A stretch of DNA of 64,000 nucleotides. Origin: Microbacterium sp. SCN 70-27. Lineage in GTDB: Bacteria > Actinomycetota > Actinomycetes > Actinomycetales > Microbacteriaceae. This document shows, one piece after another, positions 33,186-42,024 of the stretch (position 1 is the stretch's first letter; each line of letters starts with the position of its first letter). Below the pieces are notes generated by a model that searched no databases, was not told the DNA's origin, and saw only the letters and a program-made list of their open reading frames with translations. The stretch spans positions 1 to 64,000 of the forward strand of contig MEEK01000020.1 of the NCBI GenBank assembly GCA_001724425.1, given 5' to 3'. The position numbers and the translations under genes are program-made.

Positions 33186-34190
33186 ATGCGGCGTCCGTCT
33201 CCGCTGCCGACCGCGACCGGCGCGACCGGTGCGCGGGATGCCGCCGATGCGGCGTCGGCGGAGGTCGACACCGAGGCTTTCGCGCCGCCGGTCAGCTATC
33301 CGAACCCCGTCGCGCGGGCGTCCGCTCCCGCCGACGCCCCGCGCTTCTCGGACGACATCGCTGTGCCGGATGCCTCCGTGGCGGCACAGGACGCCCCCGA
33401 AGACCAACCCGCCGACGAGCCGGACGGCGTCGGTGTGCGGGACGTCTGGGCGGCGGCGCGCGCGCGGCGTAAGGCCCTGCGCGCGGAGGTGCGCCGATTC
33501 ACGGTGCGCCAGCGGCGGCGGCGCATGGTCTGGCTGACCGTCATCGGTGCGCTCGTGCTCCTCGTCCTGGGGTCGATCGGTGCGGCCTACAGCCCCCTCT
33601 TCGCGGTCGAGAAGATCAGCGTCGTCGGGACGAGTTCGCTGAACCCGGCCGATGTCGAGACGGCACTCGCGGGTCAGCTCGGAACCCCCCTCCCACGCGT
33701 CGATCCGTCCGCCGTGAAGGCCGCCCTCGTCGCGTTCCCGCTGGTCGAGTCGTACACGCTCGAGGCGCGTCCGCCGCACGAGCTCGTCGTCCGCATCGTC
33801 GAGCGCACACCGATCGGCTCGGTGGAATCGCCCGCGGGCTACACGCTCGTGGATGCCGCGGGCGTCGCCCTCTCGACGACGCCCACGGCGCCCGCGGGGC
33901 ATCCCGTCATCACCGCGACCGGCGGGATCGGCTCGCCTGCGTTCGACGCGATCGGCACGGTGTTCCGCTCGCTCCCCGACGACATCCGCGCACAGGTCAC
34001 GGCGATGTCGGCGACCACCGCGAACGACGTCACGCTGACCCTCGGGGGGACGGGCACCTCGGTCGTCTGGGGCAACGCCGACCAGTCGGCGAAGAAGGCC
34101 GAAGTGCTCGCCTCGGCGATGGCCGCGCGGCCTCCCGAGCACGTCTACACGTATGACGTGTCGTCGCCCGGCGCGGTCGTCATCCGCTGA
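33186..34190 (+). CDS. ftsQ: Division protein FtsQ/DivIB
   Basis: A 334-residue bitopic protein. A long Ala/Pro/Asp-rich cytoplasmic region (1 to about 95) and a basic segment (RRFTVRQRRRR) lead to one membrane helix (about 118-138), then a POTRA domain (FAVEKISVVGTSSLNPADVETAL) and the FtsQ beta domain with RIVERTPIGSVESPAGYTLVDAAGVAL. It scaffolds FtsL/FtsB and activates FtsWI. Position before ftsZ is standard. Confidence 0.93.
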   Translation: MRRPSPLPTATGATGARDAADAASAEVDTEAFAPPVSYPNPVARASAPADAPRFSDDIAVPDASVAAQDAPEDQPADEPDGVGVRDVWAAARARRKALRAEVRRFTVRQRRRRMVWLTVIGALVLLVLGSIGAAYSPLFAVEKISVVGTSSLNPADVETALAGQLGTPLPRVDPSAVKAALVAFPLVESYTLEARPPHELVVRIVERTPIGSVESPAGYTLVDAAGVALSTTPTAPAGHPVITATGGIGSPAFDAIGTVFRSLPDDIRAQVTAMSATTANDVTLTLGGTGTSVVWGNADQSAKKAEVLASAMAARPPEHVYTYDVSSPGAVVIR

Positions 34191-34220
34191 TTGCGCGACA
34201 CGCCCGCCGTGGTCCCGACC

Positions 34221-34271
34221 CGTGCCGAGGTGGCACGTACTTTCAATCCAGGAAATGCATACTCGGCATTT
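34221..34271 (+). promoter_or_regulatory. Two hairpins upstream of ftsZ
   Basis: CGTGCC-GAGGT-GGCACG (34221-34237) and AAATGC-ATACTCG-GCATTT (34253-34271, then CTTT) are perfect 6-bp dyads in the ftsQ-ftsZ gap. The first may weaken read-through from ftsQ; the second could be an attenuator or protein site. Confidence 0.4.
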
Positions 34272-34276
34272 CTTTA

Positions 34277-34306
34277 AACCTCAACTTGAGGTTCAAGGTT
34301 TAGACA
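34277..34306 (+). promoter_or_regulatory. ftsZ promoter with overlapping MerR-type dyads
   Basis: AACCTCAA-C-TTGAGGTT (34277-34293) is a perfect dyad. It overlaps a second one, CTTGA-GGT-TCAAG (34285-34297), and a wider AAACCT...AGGTTT pair (34276-34301). The CCTCAA/TTGAGG half-sites resemble MerR-class (SoxR-like) operators. The -10 candidate TAGACA (34301-34306) starts directly after. FtsR, a MerR protein known to activate ftsZ in Corynebacterium, is encoded in this window. The binding is inferred. Confidence 0.6.
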
Positions 34307-34337
34307 GTTTCGGGTTCGGGACAAGATGGAGGCCGGC

Positions 34338-35492
34338 ATGAGCCAGAACCAGAACTACCTCGCGGTGATCAAGGTCGTGGGTGTGGGCGGCGGCGGCGTG
34401 AACGCCGTCAATCGGATGATCGAGCTCGGGCTGCGGGGCGTCGAGTTCATCGCCGTCAACACCGACGCGCAGGCGCTCCTCATGAGCGACGCCGACGTGA
34501 AGCTCGACGTGGGCCGCGAGCTCACGCGGGGACTCGGTGCAGGCGCCGACCCCGAGGTCGGACGCCGCGCCGCGGAGGACCACGCGGAGGAGATCGAAGA
34601 GGCGCTCGCGGGTGCCGACATGGTCTTCGTGACGGCCGGTGAGGGCGGCGGCACGGGCACCGGTGGTGCACCCGTCGTCGCGCGGATCGCGAAGTCGATC
34701 GGCGCCCTCACGATCGGTGTCGTCACGCGTCCCTTCTCGTTCGAGGGTCGCCGGCGTCAGAGCCAGGCCGAGGCGGGTGTCAACAAGCTCAAGGAAGAGG
34801 TCGACACGCTCATCGTGGTGCCGAACGACCGGCTTCTCGAGATCAGCGACCGCGGCATCTCGATGATCGAGGCCTTCGCGACCGCCGACCAGGTGCTCCT
34901 CGCCGGTGTGCAGGGCATCACCGACCTCATCACGACCCCGGGCCTCATCAACCTCGACTTCGCCGACGTCAAGTCGGTCATGCAGGGGGCCGGCTCCGCA
35001 CTCATGGGCATCGGTTCCGCACGTGGGGCGGACCGCGCGATCAAGGCGGCCGAGCTCGCCGTCGAATCGCCGCTGCTCGAGGCATCCATCGAAGGCGCGC
35101 ACGGCGTGCTGCTGTCGATCCAGGGCGGCTCGAACCTCGGCATCTTCGAGATCAACGACGCCGCGCAGCTCGTCAAGGAGGCCGCACATCCCGAGGCCAA
35201 CATCATCTTCGGAACGGTGATCGACGACACGCTCGGCGACGAGGTGCGCGTCACGGTGATCGCCGCCGGATTCGACGGAGGTGAGCCGCAGGCGCGGATC
35301 GAGCCCATGACGGCTCAGCGTCCGGTCGCCACTCCGGTCGTGCCCTCGGTGCCCGCCGACGAGGCCGCGCGCGAGGCCCGCGAAGCGGCGGATGCCGATG
35401 AGCGGGAGACCGTCTCGGTGGTGTCGGTCACCGAGTCCTACGACTCGGTGTACGGCGCCGACGATCTGGACATCCCCGACTTCCTGAAGTGA
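34338..35492 (+). CDS. ftsZ: Cell division GTPase FtsZ
   Basis: A 384-residue tubulin homologue forming the Z ring. GTP motif [10 protein letters not shown] (about 104-113), [14 protein letters not shown] near the start, the T7-loop segment [10 protein letters not shown], and the C-terminal peptide [10 protein letters not shown] that binds SepF. ATG 34338 was chosen over ATG 34326 because GGAGG (34328-34332) sits five bases before it and the earlier Met would include the ribosome site as codons. Overlaps the next gene by four bases (GTGA). Confidence 0.97.
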   Translation: MSQNQNYLAVIKVVGVGGGGVNAVNRMIELGLRGVEFIAVNTDAQALLMSDADVKLDVGRELTRGLGAGADPEVGRRAAEDHAEEIEEALAGADMVFVTAGEGGGTGTGGAPVVARIAKSIGALTIGVVTRPFSFEGRRRQSQAEAGVNKLKEEVDTLIVVPNDRLLEISDRGISMIEAFATADQVLLAGVQGITDLITTPGLINLDFADVKSVMQGAGSALMGIGSARGADRAIKAAELAVESPLLEASIEGAHGVLLSIQGGSNLGIFEINDAAQLVKEAAHPEANIIFGTVIDDTLGDEVRVTVIAAGFDGGEPQARIEPMTAQRPVATPVVPSVPADEAAREAREAADADERETVSVVSVTESYDSVYGADDLDIPDFLK

Positions 35493-36211
35493 GCGGCGCC
35501 GCGACAGGCTCCGACGCGAGCACCGCGCCGGGCCTGGCGGCGCGGCTCGCGCAGCTCGACGCGCGCGTGGCGGATGCGGCGCGCGCCGCCGGGCGCGATC
35601 CGGCGGAGCTGACGCGGATTGTCGTGACGAAGTTCCACCCGGCCGAACTCGTCGCGCAGCTGCACGCCCTGGGCGTCCGGGATGTGGGGGAGAACCGTCA
35701 ACAGGAGCTCACGGCCAAGCGCACCGAACTGCCGGACCTCTCCCCGCTCACCTGGCACTTCATCGGCCAGGTGCAGACCAAGAAGGCCCGGGCGGTGCGC
35801 CTGGCATCCGACATCGTGCATTCGGTCGATCGCGACCGGCTCGCGGATGCCCTGCACGCGGCCGATCCCGAGGGCGTCCCGCTCCAGGTGCTCCTGCAGG
35901 TGAACCTCACCGACGACCCCGGGCGCGGCGGTGCCGCACCGGCAGAGATCGAACGCCTCGCCGAGCACGTCGCCGATGCCTGCCCGTCGCTGCGCGTGCG
36001 CGGGGTGATGGCGGTCGCTCCGCTCAACGGTGCGCCGGCAGAGGCCTTCGCGCGATTGAACGACGCATCGCGGGCCGTCCGTTCCGTCATGCCCGACGCG
36101 ACGTGGATCTCCGCGGGCATGTCCGGCGACTTCGCCGAAGCCATCGCCGCGGGTGCGACACACCTGCGGATCGGTACGGCAATCACGGGCCCGCGGCCCG
36201 AGCGCGGATAA
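35489..36211 (+). CDS. YggS-family PLP-binding protein
   Basis: A 240-residue alanine-racemase-fold protein of the YggS/PLPBP family, involved in vitamin B6 and amino-acid homeostasis. The PLP Lys lies in [10 protein letters not shown], followed by [27 protein letters not shown] and the C-terminal STGMS-like [12 protein letters not shown] with RIGTAI. GTG overlaps the ftsZ stop. The yfiH/pgeF gene often found between ftsZ and yggS is absent. Confidence 0.94.
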   Translation: MSGAATGSDASTAPGLAARLAQLDARVADAARAAGRDPAELTRIVVTKFHPAELVAQLHALGVRDVGENRQQELTAKRTELPDLSPLTWHFIGQVQTKKARAVRLASDIVHSVDRDRLADALHAADPEGVPLQVLLQVNLTDDPGRGGAAPAEIERLAEHVADACPSLRVRGVMAVAPLNGAPAEAFARLNDASRAVRSVMPDATWISAGMSGDFAEAIAAGATHLRIGTAITGPRPERG

Positions 36212-36243
36212 CCTTCACAACAGACGAGCAAACGGAGGATGCG

Positions 36244-36711
36244 ATGTCGAACCCCCTCAAGAAGACCATGGTGTACTTGGGCCTCGCCGACGAGGAAGAG
36301 GTCTACGACGAGCCGGTCGCGGAGGCGCCCGCGCGTCGTGAGCGCAGCACCGAGCGCAGCGTGGAGAAGGCGGCGCCCGTGACGCCCCTGCACCGCCCTG
36401 CCGTCGTGCGTCAGCCCACCGCCGGCGCCGTCAGCGAGATCCTGACGGTCCACCCCAAGCAGTACCGCGACGCGCAGCTGATCGCCGAGAACTTCCGTGA
36501 CGGCATCCCCGTCATCATCAACCTCTCGCAGATGAGCGATGCCGACGCGCGTCGTCTCGTGGACTTCGCGAGTGGCCTGTCTCTGGGCCTGTACGGACGC
36601 ATCGAGCGGGTCACGAGCAAGGTCTTCCTGCTCTCGCCCGAGAATGTCGCGATCTCGGGCGACGGCACGCTGGCGCCGGCCGATCCCGAGGCGGCGCCCT
36701 TCACGCAGTAG
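36244..36711 (+). CDS. sepF: Z-ring membrane anchor SepF
   Basis: A 155-residue protein. The N-terminal amphipathic helix ([13 protein letters not shown]) binds the membrane, a charged linker follows (about 20-65), and the core SepF domain ([20 protein letters not shown], then [23 protein letters not shown], then [10 protein letters not shown]) binds the FtsZ tail. Actinobacteria lack FtsA and ZipA, so SepF is the main anchor. ATG 36244 follows GGAGG by five bases. Confidence 0.95.
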   Translation: MSNPLKKTMVYLGLADEEEVYDEPVAEAPARRERSTERSVEKAAPVTPLHRPAVVRQPTAGAVSEILTVHPKQYRDAQLIAENFRDGIPVIINLSQMSDADARRLVDFASGLSLGLYGRIERVTSKVFLLSPENVAISGDGTLAPADPEAAPFTQ

Positions 36712-36713
36712 TC

Positions 36714-37016
36714 GTGGAGATCGTGCGGCTGACGGCGAGTATCGTCAGCTTCCTGCTCGCCATCTACTCTCTGATCCTCCTCGCGCGCCTCGTGCTGGAG
36801 TTCATCCCGATGTTCAATCGGGAGTGGCGCCCGCGCGGGTTCGGACTCGTGCTCGCCGAGCTGATCTTCACGGTGACCGATCCGCCCATCCGGCTGTTCC
36901 GACGCCTCATCCCGCCCCTGCGCATCGGACCGGTGGCCCTCGACGTCGGCCTGACGCTGACGTTCCTCATCGTCCTCGTCCTCTCGTCGATCGCCAACGC
37001 GATTGCTCGTTCGTAA
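36714..37016 (+). CDS. YggT-family membrane protein
   Basis: A 100-residue protein with two membrane regions (about 8-27 and 72-96) separated by RPRGFGLVLAELIFTVTDPPIRLFRRLIPPL, the YggT signature. It follows sepF by two bases, as in other Actinobacteria. Its function is not settled; links to division or osmotic response are proposed for relatives. Confidence 0.9.
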   Translation: MEIVRLTASIVSFLLAIYSLILLARLVLEFIPMFNREWRPRGFGLVLAELIFTVTDPPIRLFRRLIPPLRIGPVALDVGLTLTFLIVLVLSSIANAIARS

Positions 37017-37047
37017 CACCCTTCTCGCACGTCACAGGCGTGCGGAC

Positions 37048-37053
37048 TATGCT
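37048..37053 (+). promoter_or_regulatory. Candidate -10 hexamer TATGCT of divIVA
   Basis: TATGCT lies in the 111-base gap before divIVA, giving a leader of about 70 bases with AAAGAGGTAACACC ahead of the ATG. A separate divIVA promoter would fit its high expression. Confidence 0.4.
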
Positions 37054-37127
37054 GTTTCAGACCGATCCGCTTCGCGGCGGATCGCCCCTGATCGGCCCGC
37101 GTCGACAGCCCCGAAAGAGGTAACACC

Positions 37128-37742
37128 ATGGCTTTGACCCCCGAAGACGTCGTCACCAAGCAGTTCCAGCACGTCCGCTTCAAGGAGGGCTTCGACCCCG
37201 ACGAGGTCGACGACTTCCTCGACGAGATCGTCGTGGAGTGGCGCAAGACGATCGCCGAGAACGACGAGCTGAGAGCGCGCGTCGCCGAGCTCGAGGCCGG
37301 CGCCGGGGCGGCTCCCGTCGCCGCCGTCGCGGCTCCGGAGCCCGAGCCGGTCGTCGAGGCCGTCGTCGAAGAGGTCCCCGCTCCGGCCCCCGCGCCCGTC
37401 GAGGCCGCCGCTCCGATCGGTGGTGCCGCGGCATCCGCCGGCATCATCGAGCTGGCCCAGCGCCTGCACGACGAGCACGTCGCCGAGGGCCAGGCTCAGC
37501 GCGACAAGCTGATCTCCGAGGCACAGGCCCACGCTGCCGCGATCGTCGCCGAGGCCGAGGCCAAGGGGCGCGACGAGATGGCCCGCCTCGACAGCGAGCG
37601 CGCGACCCTCGAGACCCGCATCAGCGAGCTGCGTGACTTCGAGCGCAACTACCGCCAGCAGCTCCGCGGCTTCATCGAAGAGAAGCTCCGCGACCTCGAC
37701 GTCACGGGCGCGACCTCCGGTACGCCCGTCTCGGCGTCCTGA
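37128..37742 (+). CDS. divIVA: Polar growth protein DivIVA/Wag31
   Basis: A 204-residue coiled-coil protein that marks poles and septa and directs wall growth. The conserved N-terminal lipid-binding domain reads MALTPEDVVTKQFQHVRF, then FDPDEVDDFLDEI, then a first coiled coil, an Ala/Pro/Glu-rich linker (about 65-105) and a second coiled coil (IIELAQRLHDEHVAEGQAQR onward). It is shorter than mycobacterial Wag31. PASTA kinases phosphorylate relatives; pknL is in this window but a link is speculative. Confidence 0.95.
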   Translation: MALTPEDVVTKQFQHVRFKEGFDPDEVDDFLDEIVVEWRKTIAENDELRARVAELEAGAGAAPVAAVAAPEPEPVVEAVVEEVPAPAPAPVEAAAPIGGAAASAGIIELAQRLHDEHVAEGQAQRDKLISEAQAHAAAIVAEAEAKGRDEMARLDSERATLETRISELRDFERNYRQQLRGFIEEKLRDLDVTGATSGTPVSAS

Positions 37743-37750
37743 CCAGGTCG

Positions 37751-38320
37751 GTGCGCGGCACGTCGACACTGCGTCCTCAGACGGCCGGCATCCTCATCGC
37801 GATCCTCGCGGTGGCGGTGCTGGCCGTCGACCAGTTCACGAAGCTCCTCGCCCTGCAGAATCTGCCGTATCAGGAGGCCGTGCCCGTCTGGGGCGATGTC
37901 CTGAAGCTGTACCTGACCCGCAACTCCGGCGCCGCGTTCTCGCTCGGTGAGAACGTCACGTGGGTGTTCACGATCGTCCTGGCCGCGGCGGCGGTGTTCG
38001 TCGTGGTGCTGGCGGTGCGGGGCATCCGGGCCCGGTGGTGGGCGATCGTGCTGGGACTCCTCCTCGGCGGCATCCTCGGGAATCTCACCGACCGGCTCGT
38101 CCGCGACCCCGGCTTCGCCGTCGGCCACGTCGTCGACTTCATCTACACCCCGTGGATGATGCCCGCGATCTACAACGTCGCCGACATCTTCATCGTCACG
38201 ATGATGATCAGCGTCGCGCTGCTCATCCTGCGGGGAGTGCGACTCGACGGCTCGCGGCTGAAGGATGCCGAGGCCGCGACCGACACCGACGAGGCTCTGC
38301 CTGCCTCCGACGCAGACTGA
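37751..38320 (+). CDS. lspA: Lipoprotein signal peptidase
   Basis: A 189-residue aspartic membrane protease cleaving lipoprotein signal peptides. Four membrane helices; catalytic Asp residues in GNLTDRLVR and [17 protein letters not shown] is also conserved. GTG start eight bases after divIVA. A variable acidic tail ends the chain. Substrates in this window include CtaC and the NodB-type lipoprotein. Confidence 0.94.
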   Translation: MRGTSTLRPQTAGILIAILAVAVLAVDQFTKLLALQNLPYQEAVPVWGDVLKLYLTRNSGAAFSLGENVTWVFTIVLAAAAVFVVVLAVRGIRARWWAIVLGLLLGGILGNLTDRLVRDPGFAVGHVVDFIYTPWMMPAIYNVADIFIVTMMISVALLILRGVRLDGSRLKDAEAATDTDEALPASDAD

Positions 38321-39237
38321 TGCCGTCCCGCACTGTTCCGGTCCCGGACGGGCTCGACGGCGTCCGCGTGGATGCCGCGCTCGCGAAGCTCCTCGGTTTC
38401 TCACGGACCTTCGCCGCCGAGGTCGCGGAGGCCGGCGGCGTGCGGCTCGACGGTCGCACGCTCGGCAAGAGCGACAAGCTCCGTGCCGAGGGATGGCTCG
38501 AGGTCGAATGGGAGGACCGGCGCGCCCCCGAGGTCGTCCCGATCGCCGTGCCCGATCTCGGCATCGTCTACGACGACGATGACATCGTCGTGGTCGACAA
38601 GCCCGCCGGCGTCGCGGCGCACCCGTCGGTCGGGTGGGAAGGTCCCACGGTCCTCGGTGCTCTCGCCGCTGCGGGTTACCGGATCGCGACGACCGGTGCC
38701 GCCGAGCGGCAGGGCGTCGTCCACCGGCTCGACGTCGGCACGAGCGGTCTCATGGTGGTCGCGAAGTCCGAGCGTGCGTACACCGCCCTGAAGCGAGCCT
38801 TCAAGGAGCGCGAGGTCGACAAGATCTACCACGCCGTCGTGCAGGGGCACCCCGACCCGCTCGCGGGAACGATCGATGCGCCGATCGGCCGGCATCCCTC
38901 GCACTCGTGGAAGTTCGCCGTCGTCCCGGACGGCAAGGACTCGATCACCCACTACGAGACGATCGAGGCGTTCCCTTCGGCATCCCTCCTCGAGATCCAC
39001 CTCGAGACCGGTCGCACCCATCAGATCCGCGTGCACATGGCCGCGCACCGGCATCCGTGCGTCGGCGACCCGCTGTACGGCGCCGACCCGACCCTGTCGG
39101 CGCGGCTCGGGCTGACGCGGCAATGGCTCCACGCGCACGAGCTGTCGTTCGCGCACCCCGTGACGACCGAGTGGGTCACGTTCACGAGCGAGTACCCGGC
39201 CGACCTCGCGCACGCCCTCGAGGTGCTGCGCGGCTGA
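38320..39237 (+). CDS. RluA/RluD-family pseudouridine synthase
   Basis: A 305-residue enzyme isomerising uridine in rRNA. An N-terminal S4 domain ([29 protein letters not shown]) precedes the catalytic [15 protein letters not shown] motif with its Asp, and [13 protein letters not shown]. The ATG overlaps the lspA stop. The lspA-rluD pairing is common in Actinobacteria; the modified position (RluD-like) is likely but not proven. Confidence 0.93.
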   Translation: MPSRTVPVPDGLDGVRVDAALAKLLGFSRTFAAEVAEAGGVRLDGRTLGKSDKLRAEGWLEVEWEDRRAPEVVPIAVPDLGIVYDDDDIVVVDKPAGVAAHPSVGWEGPTVLGALAAAGYRIATTGAAERQGVVHRLDVGTSGLMVVAKSERAYTALKRAFKEREVDKIYHAVVQGHPDPLAGTIDAPIGRHPSHSWKFAVVPDGKDSITHYETIEAFPSASLLEIHLETGRTHQIRVHMAAHRHPCVGDPLYGADPTLSARLGLTRQWLHAHELSFAHPVTTEWVTFTSEYPADLAHALEVLRG

Positions 39238-39286
39238 GGCCGCTTCCCGCGGCGCGCACATGCCGTCCGCGGTACGGGCGCCACCC

Positions 39287-39292
39287 TAGCCT
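39287..39292 (+). promoter_or_regulatory. -10 hexamer TAGCCT of the acyl-CoA ligase gene
   Basis: TAGCCT, then GGAGGG, then ATG. The spacing suits a leaderless start; the GGAGGG is too close to act well as a ribosome site. Confidence 0.45.
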
Positions 39293-39298
39293 GGAGGG

Positions 39299-41008
39299 AT
39301 GACCGCTCTCGCCGCGCGCCCCTGGCTCTCCTCCTACGCCGACGGTGTCCCCGCGGAGATCGAGCCGGTCACCCAGACCCTCATCGACATGCTCGATGAC
39401 GCCGTGTCGCGGTATCCGACGCACACGGCGCTGGAGTTCTTCGGCGCCGAGACCCGCTACGCGCGTCTGGGGGAGGATGTCGCGCGGGCCGCGGAGGGAC
39501 TTCGCCGCCTCGGCGTGTCGCACGGCGACCGTGTCGCCCTCATCCTCCCGAACTGCCCGCAGCACGTGGTCGCCTTCTACGCGGCACAGCGCCTGGGAGC
39601 GATCGTCGTGGAGCACAACCCGCGCTACACGGCGCCGGAGCTGCGCCACCTGTTCGAGGTGCATCATGCGACCGTCGCGATCGTGTGGGATGCCGTCGCC
39701 GACACGATCGCCGAGTTCCCCTCCGACATCCGCCCCGCGCACGTCGTCTCCGTGACGATGACGGATGCCATGCCCCGCCGCACCCGGATGATGCTGCGAC
39801 TGCCGCTCCCGCGTGCACGACGCTCTCGTGCGGCCCTCACGCGGCGGCCGACGGCGCGGGGGATCGTGTCGTGGCCGCGACTCTTGACGCGCCGTCCGGT
39901 CTCCCGCAAGGTGGCGCGCCCCGTCCTCGACGACATCGCCGTCCTGCAGTTCACGAGCGGCACGACCGGGCGCCCGAAGGCGGCGGTCCTCACGCATCGG
40001 AACCTCCGCTCGAATGCGGCCCAGTCGGTCGCGTGGGTGCCGGATCTCCGCCACGGCGACGAGGTCTTCTACGCCGTGCTGCCCCTCTTCCACGCCTACG
40101 GGCTCACACTCTGCCTCACGACGGCGCTCTCCGTCGGCGCACGCCTAGTGCTGTTCCCGACGTTCGACGTGTCGCTCACCCTCACGGCGATGAGGCGGAC
40201 GCCGCCGACGTTCCTCCCCGCCGTGCCGCCCATCTACGACGCGCTCGCCCGCGCGACCTCCCGCGCGGGGCTGACGCTGACAACCCTCCGCAATGCCATC
40301 TCGGGCGCGATGGCCCTCCCCGCCGCGACCGTGGCACGGTGGGAGGAGGCCACCGGCGGCATCCTCGTCGAGGGCTACGGGATGACGGAGTCGTCCCCGA
40401 TCAGCCTCGGCAACCCCATGGGTCCGCGTCGGCGGACCGGCACCGTCGGCATCCCGTTCCCGAGCACGGAGATCCGCGTCGTCGACCCGGAGGACCCGAC
40501 CGTCGACCGCGCGCCCGGCGAGAGCGGCGAGCTGCTCGTGCGGGGACCGCAGGTCTTCCGTGGCTACTGGAACCAGCCCGACGAGACCGCCCGGACCCTC
40601 CTCGAAGGAGGGTGGCTGCGCACGGGCGACATCGTGGTGGCGGATGCCGACGGGTTCGTCACCGTCGTCGACCGCCTCAAGGAGCTCATCATCACGGGAG
40701 GTTTCAACATCGCGCCGAGCGAAGTGGAGGACGCGCTGCTGCGCGACGCCGACATCCTCGACGCGGCGGTCGTCGGCATCCCGCGCCCCGACGGCGGCGA
40801 GGCGGTGACCGCGGCGGTCGTGCTGCGCGAGGGCGCGACCTTCGATGCGGACGCCATCCGCACCCGCCTGCGCGAGCACCTCACCGCCTACAAGGTGCCG
40901 CGCGCGATCGTGCCCTTCGACACCCTGCCCCGTTCGATGGTGGGCAAGGTGTTGCGTCGCGAGGTGCGCGACGAGATCATGCGCCGCCGCCGCCCCGACA
41001 TCGCCTGA
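39299..41008 (+). CDS. AMP-forming acyl-CoA synthetase
   Basis: A 569-residue fatty-acid CoA ligase of the FadD type, distinct from that at 11488. Motifs: LQFTSGTTGRPKAAVLTH (about 218-235), VEGYGMTESSPIS (about 360), LRTGDIVVADADGF and the hinge DRLKELIITGGFNIAPSEVE (about 457). A basic, Arg-rich insert (PRRTRMMLRLPLPRARRSR) before the P-loop may bind the membrane. It stands alone after rluD; substrate unknown. Confidence 0.92.
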   Translation: MTALAARPWLSSYADGVPAEIEPVTQTLIDMLDDAVSRYPTHTALEFFGAETRYARLGEDVARAAEGLRRLGVSHGDRVALILPNCPQHVVAFYAAQRLGAIVVEHNPRYTAPELRHLFEVHHATVAIVWDAVADTIAEFPSDIRPAHVVSVTMTDAMPRRTRMMLRLPLPRARRSRAALTRRPTARGIVSWPRLLTRRPVSRKVARPVLDDIAVLQFTSGTTGRPKAAVLTHRNLRSNAAQSVAWVPDLRHGDEVFYAVLPLFHAYGLTLCLTTALSVGARLVLFPTFDVSLTLTAMRRTPPTFLPAVPPIYDALARATSRAGLTLTTLRNAISGAMALPAATVARWEEATGGILVEGYGMTESSPISLGNPMGPRRRTGTVGIPFPSTEIRVVDPEDPTVDRAPGESGELLVRGPQVFRGYWNQPDETARTLLEGGWLRTGDIVVADADGFVTVVDRLKELIITGGFNIAPSEVEDALLRDADILDAAVVGIPRPDGGEAVTAAVVLREGATFDADAIRTRLREHLTAYKVPRAIVPFDTLPRSMVGKVLRREVRDEIMRRRRPDIA

Positions 41009-41014
41009 CACCCC

Positions 41015-41053
41015 GCGTCGACATCGCGCGTCGGCATCCTGCGTCGGTGCCTC
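41015..41053 (+). repeat. Three 13-bp tandem repeats
   Basis: GCGTCGACATCGC, GCGTCGGCATCCT and GCGTCGGTGCCTC follow each other seven bases after the acyl-CoA ligase stop. Possibly slippage-derived; no function visible. Confidence 0.5.
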
Positions 41054-41128
41054 GGAGCGGTCCGGAACCACTCCCCGAGCGCGCCATGATGGAGAGATGG
41101 AACCCCCGTCCTCGCGACCCGTCGCGCG

Positions 41129-41986
41129 GTGCTCGCGGGAGCCGGCGTGCTCGCGCTCGCGGGCCTGGCCGCCTGCGCACCGCTCTCCCGCCCGCACGCG
41201 GGCCAGGAGAGCGCCAGCCCCGGCCCTTCCTCGTCCAACGGATCGCCCACGCCGTCCGCGACGCCCACTCCCACTCCGACGCCCACCGTTGATCCCGCCG
41301 CTGTCGCCGCCCGCTACGCCGGCGCCGCGCCGACGGCGTTCGGGCTCGACCTCCCCGGCATCCGGCAGACCATCGCACCCGCCGCGGCGCTGCGCGTCGC
41401 GCTGACGTTCGACGCGTGCGGCGGCAGCCGCGGCTCCCGCGTCGACGCGCGGCTGGTCGACACGCTCCGCCGCGAAGGGGTGCCGGCGACGCTGTTCCTC
41501 AACTCGCGCTGGATCGGCGCGAACCCGGCGCTCGCCGCCGAGCTCGCCGCCGACTCCCTTTTCGTGATCGGCAACCACGGCACGCGCCACGTGCCGCTGT
41601 CGGTGACCGGACGCGAAGCGTACGGGATCGCCGGCACCGCATCGGCGCAGGAGGCGGTCGACGAGGTGTGGCAGAACCACGTCCGCCTCACCGAGATGCT
41701 CGGCGCCCCACCGCGCTTCTTCCGCCCCGGGACGGCGTTCTACGACGACATCGGCCTCGCGATCGTGCGGGACCTCGGCGTGCAGCCGATCGGGTTCGCC
41801 GTCAACGGCGACGGGGGAGCGACCTTCCCGGCGCGCACCGTGCGGCGAGAGATCGGTCAGGCGGCGGGCGGTGCGATCGTCATCGCGCACATGAACCAGC
41901 CGGGCTCCGGCACGGCGGAGGGCATCGAGGGCGCGATCGCGGATCTCCGCGCCCGCGGCGCCGCGTTCGTCCACGTCGACGGCTGA
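41129..41986 (+). CDS. NodB-type polysaccharide deacetylase-like lipoprotein
   Basis: As read, 285 residues from GTG. A hydrophobic segment ends in the lipobox LAGLAAC, then a Ser/Pro/Thr linker (about 20-55), then a NodB-fold domain with LTFDACGG (motif 1; family usually TFDDG), GNHGTRH (metal His pair), RFFRPGTAFY and HMNQPGSGT. Probably anchored outside and acting on wall or surface glycan, though the altered motif 1 leaves the reaction open. The N terminus looks damaged: reading back in frame gives TRR before AVLAGAG, a Tat/lipoprotein n-region, but a stop follows. A C5 tract at 41103-41107 one base longer would join ATG 41097 to this frame. Confidence 0.82.
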   Translation: MLAGAGVLALAGLAACAPLSRPHAGQESASPGPSSSNGSPTPSATPTPTPTPTVDPAAVAARYAGAAPTAFGLDLPGIRQTIAPAAALRVALTFDACGGSRGSRVDARLVDTLRREGVPATLFLNSRWIGANPALAAELAADSLFVIGNHGTRHVPLSVTGREAYGIAGTASAQEAVDEVWQNHVRLTEMLGAPPRFFRPGTAFYDDIGLAIVRDLGVQPIGFAVNGDGGATFPARTVRREIGQAAGGAIVIAHMNQPGSGTAEGIEGAIADLRARGAAFVHVDG

Positions 41987-42006
41987 CCGCCGACGGCGTC
42001 GGACCC

Positions 42007-42024
42007 CCGACGTAGACTCGTCGG
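42007..42024 (+). promoter_or_regulatory. dnaE promoter: -10 TAGACT inside a perfect palindrome
   Basis: CCGACG-TAGACT-CGTCGG ends directly at the dnaE GTG start (42025). The hexamer is the -10, so the message is leaderless. A second CCGACG-G-CGTCGG dyad lies just upstream (41990-42002). The arrangement looks like an operator over the core promoter. Confidence 0.6.

Noticed and set aside
34326..34337. ATG 34326 as the ftsZ start
   Set aside because: It would translate the GGAGG ribosome site; ATG 34338 has correct spacing and begins the usual FtsZ N terminus.
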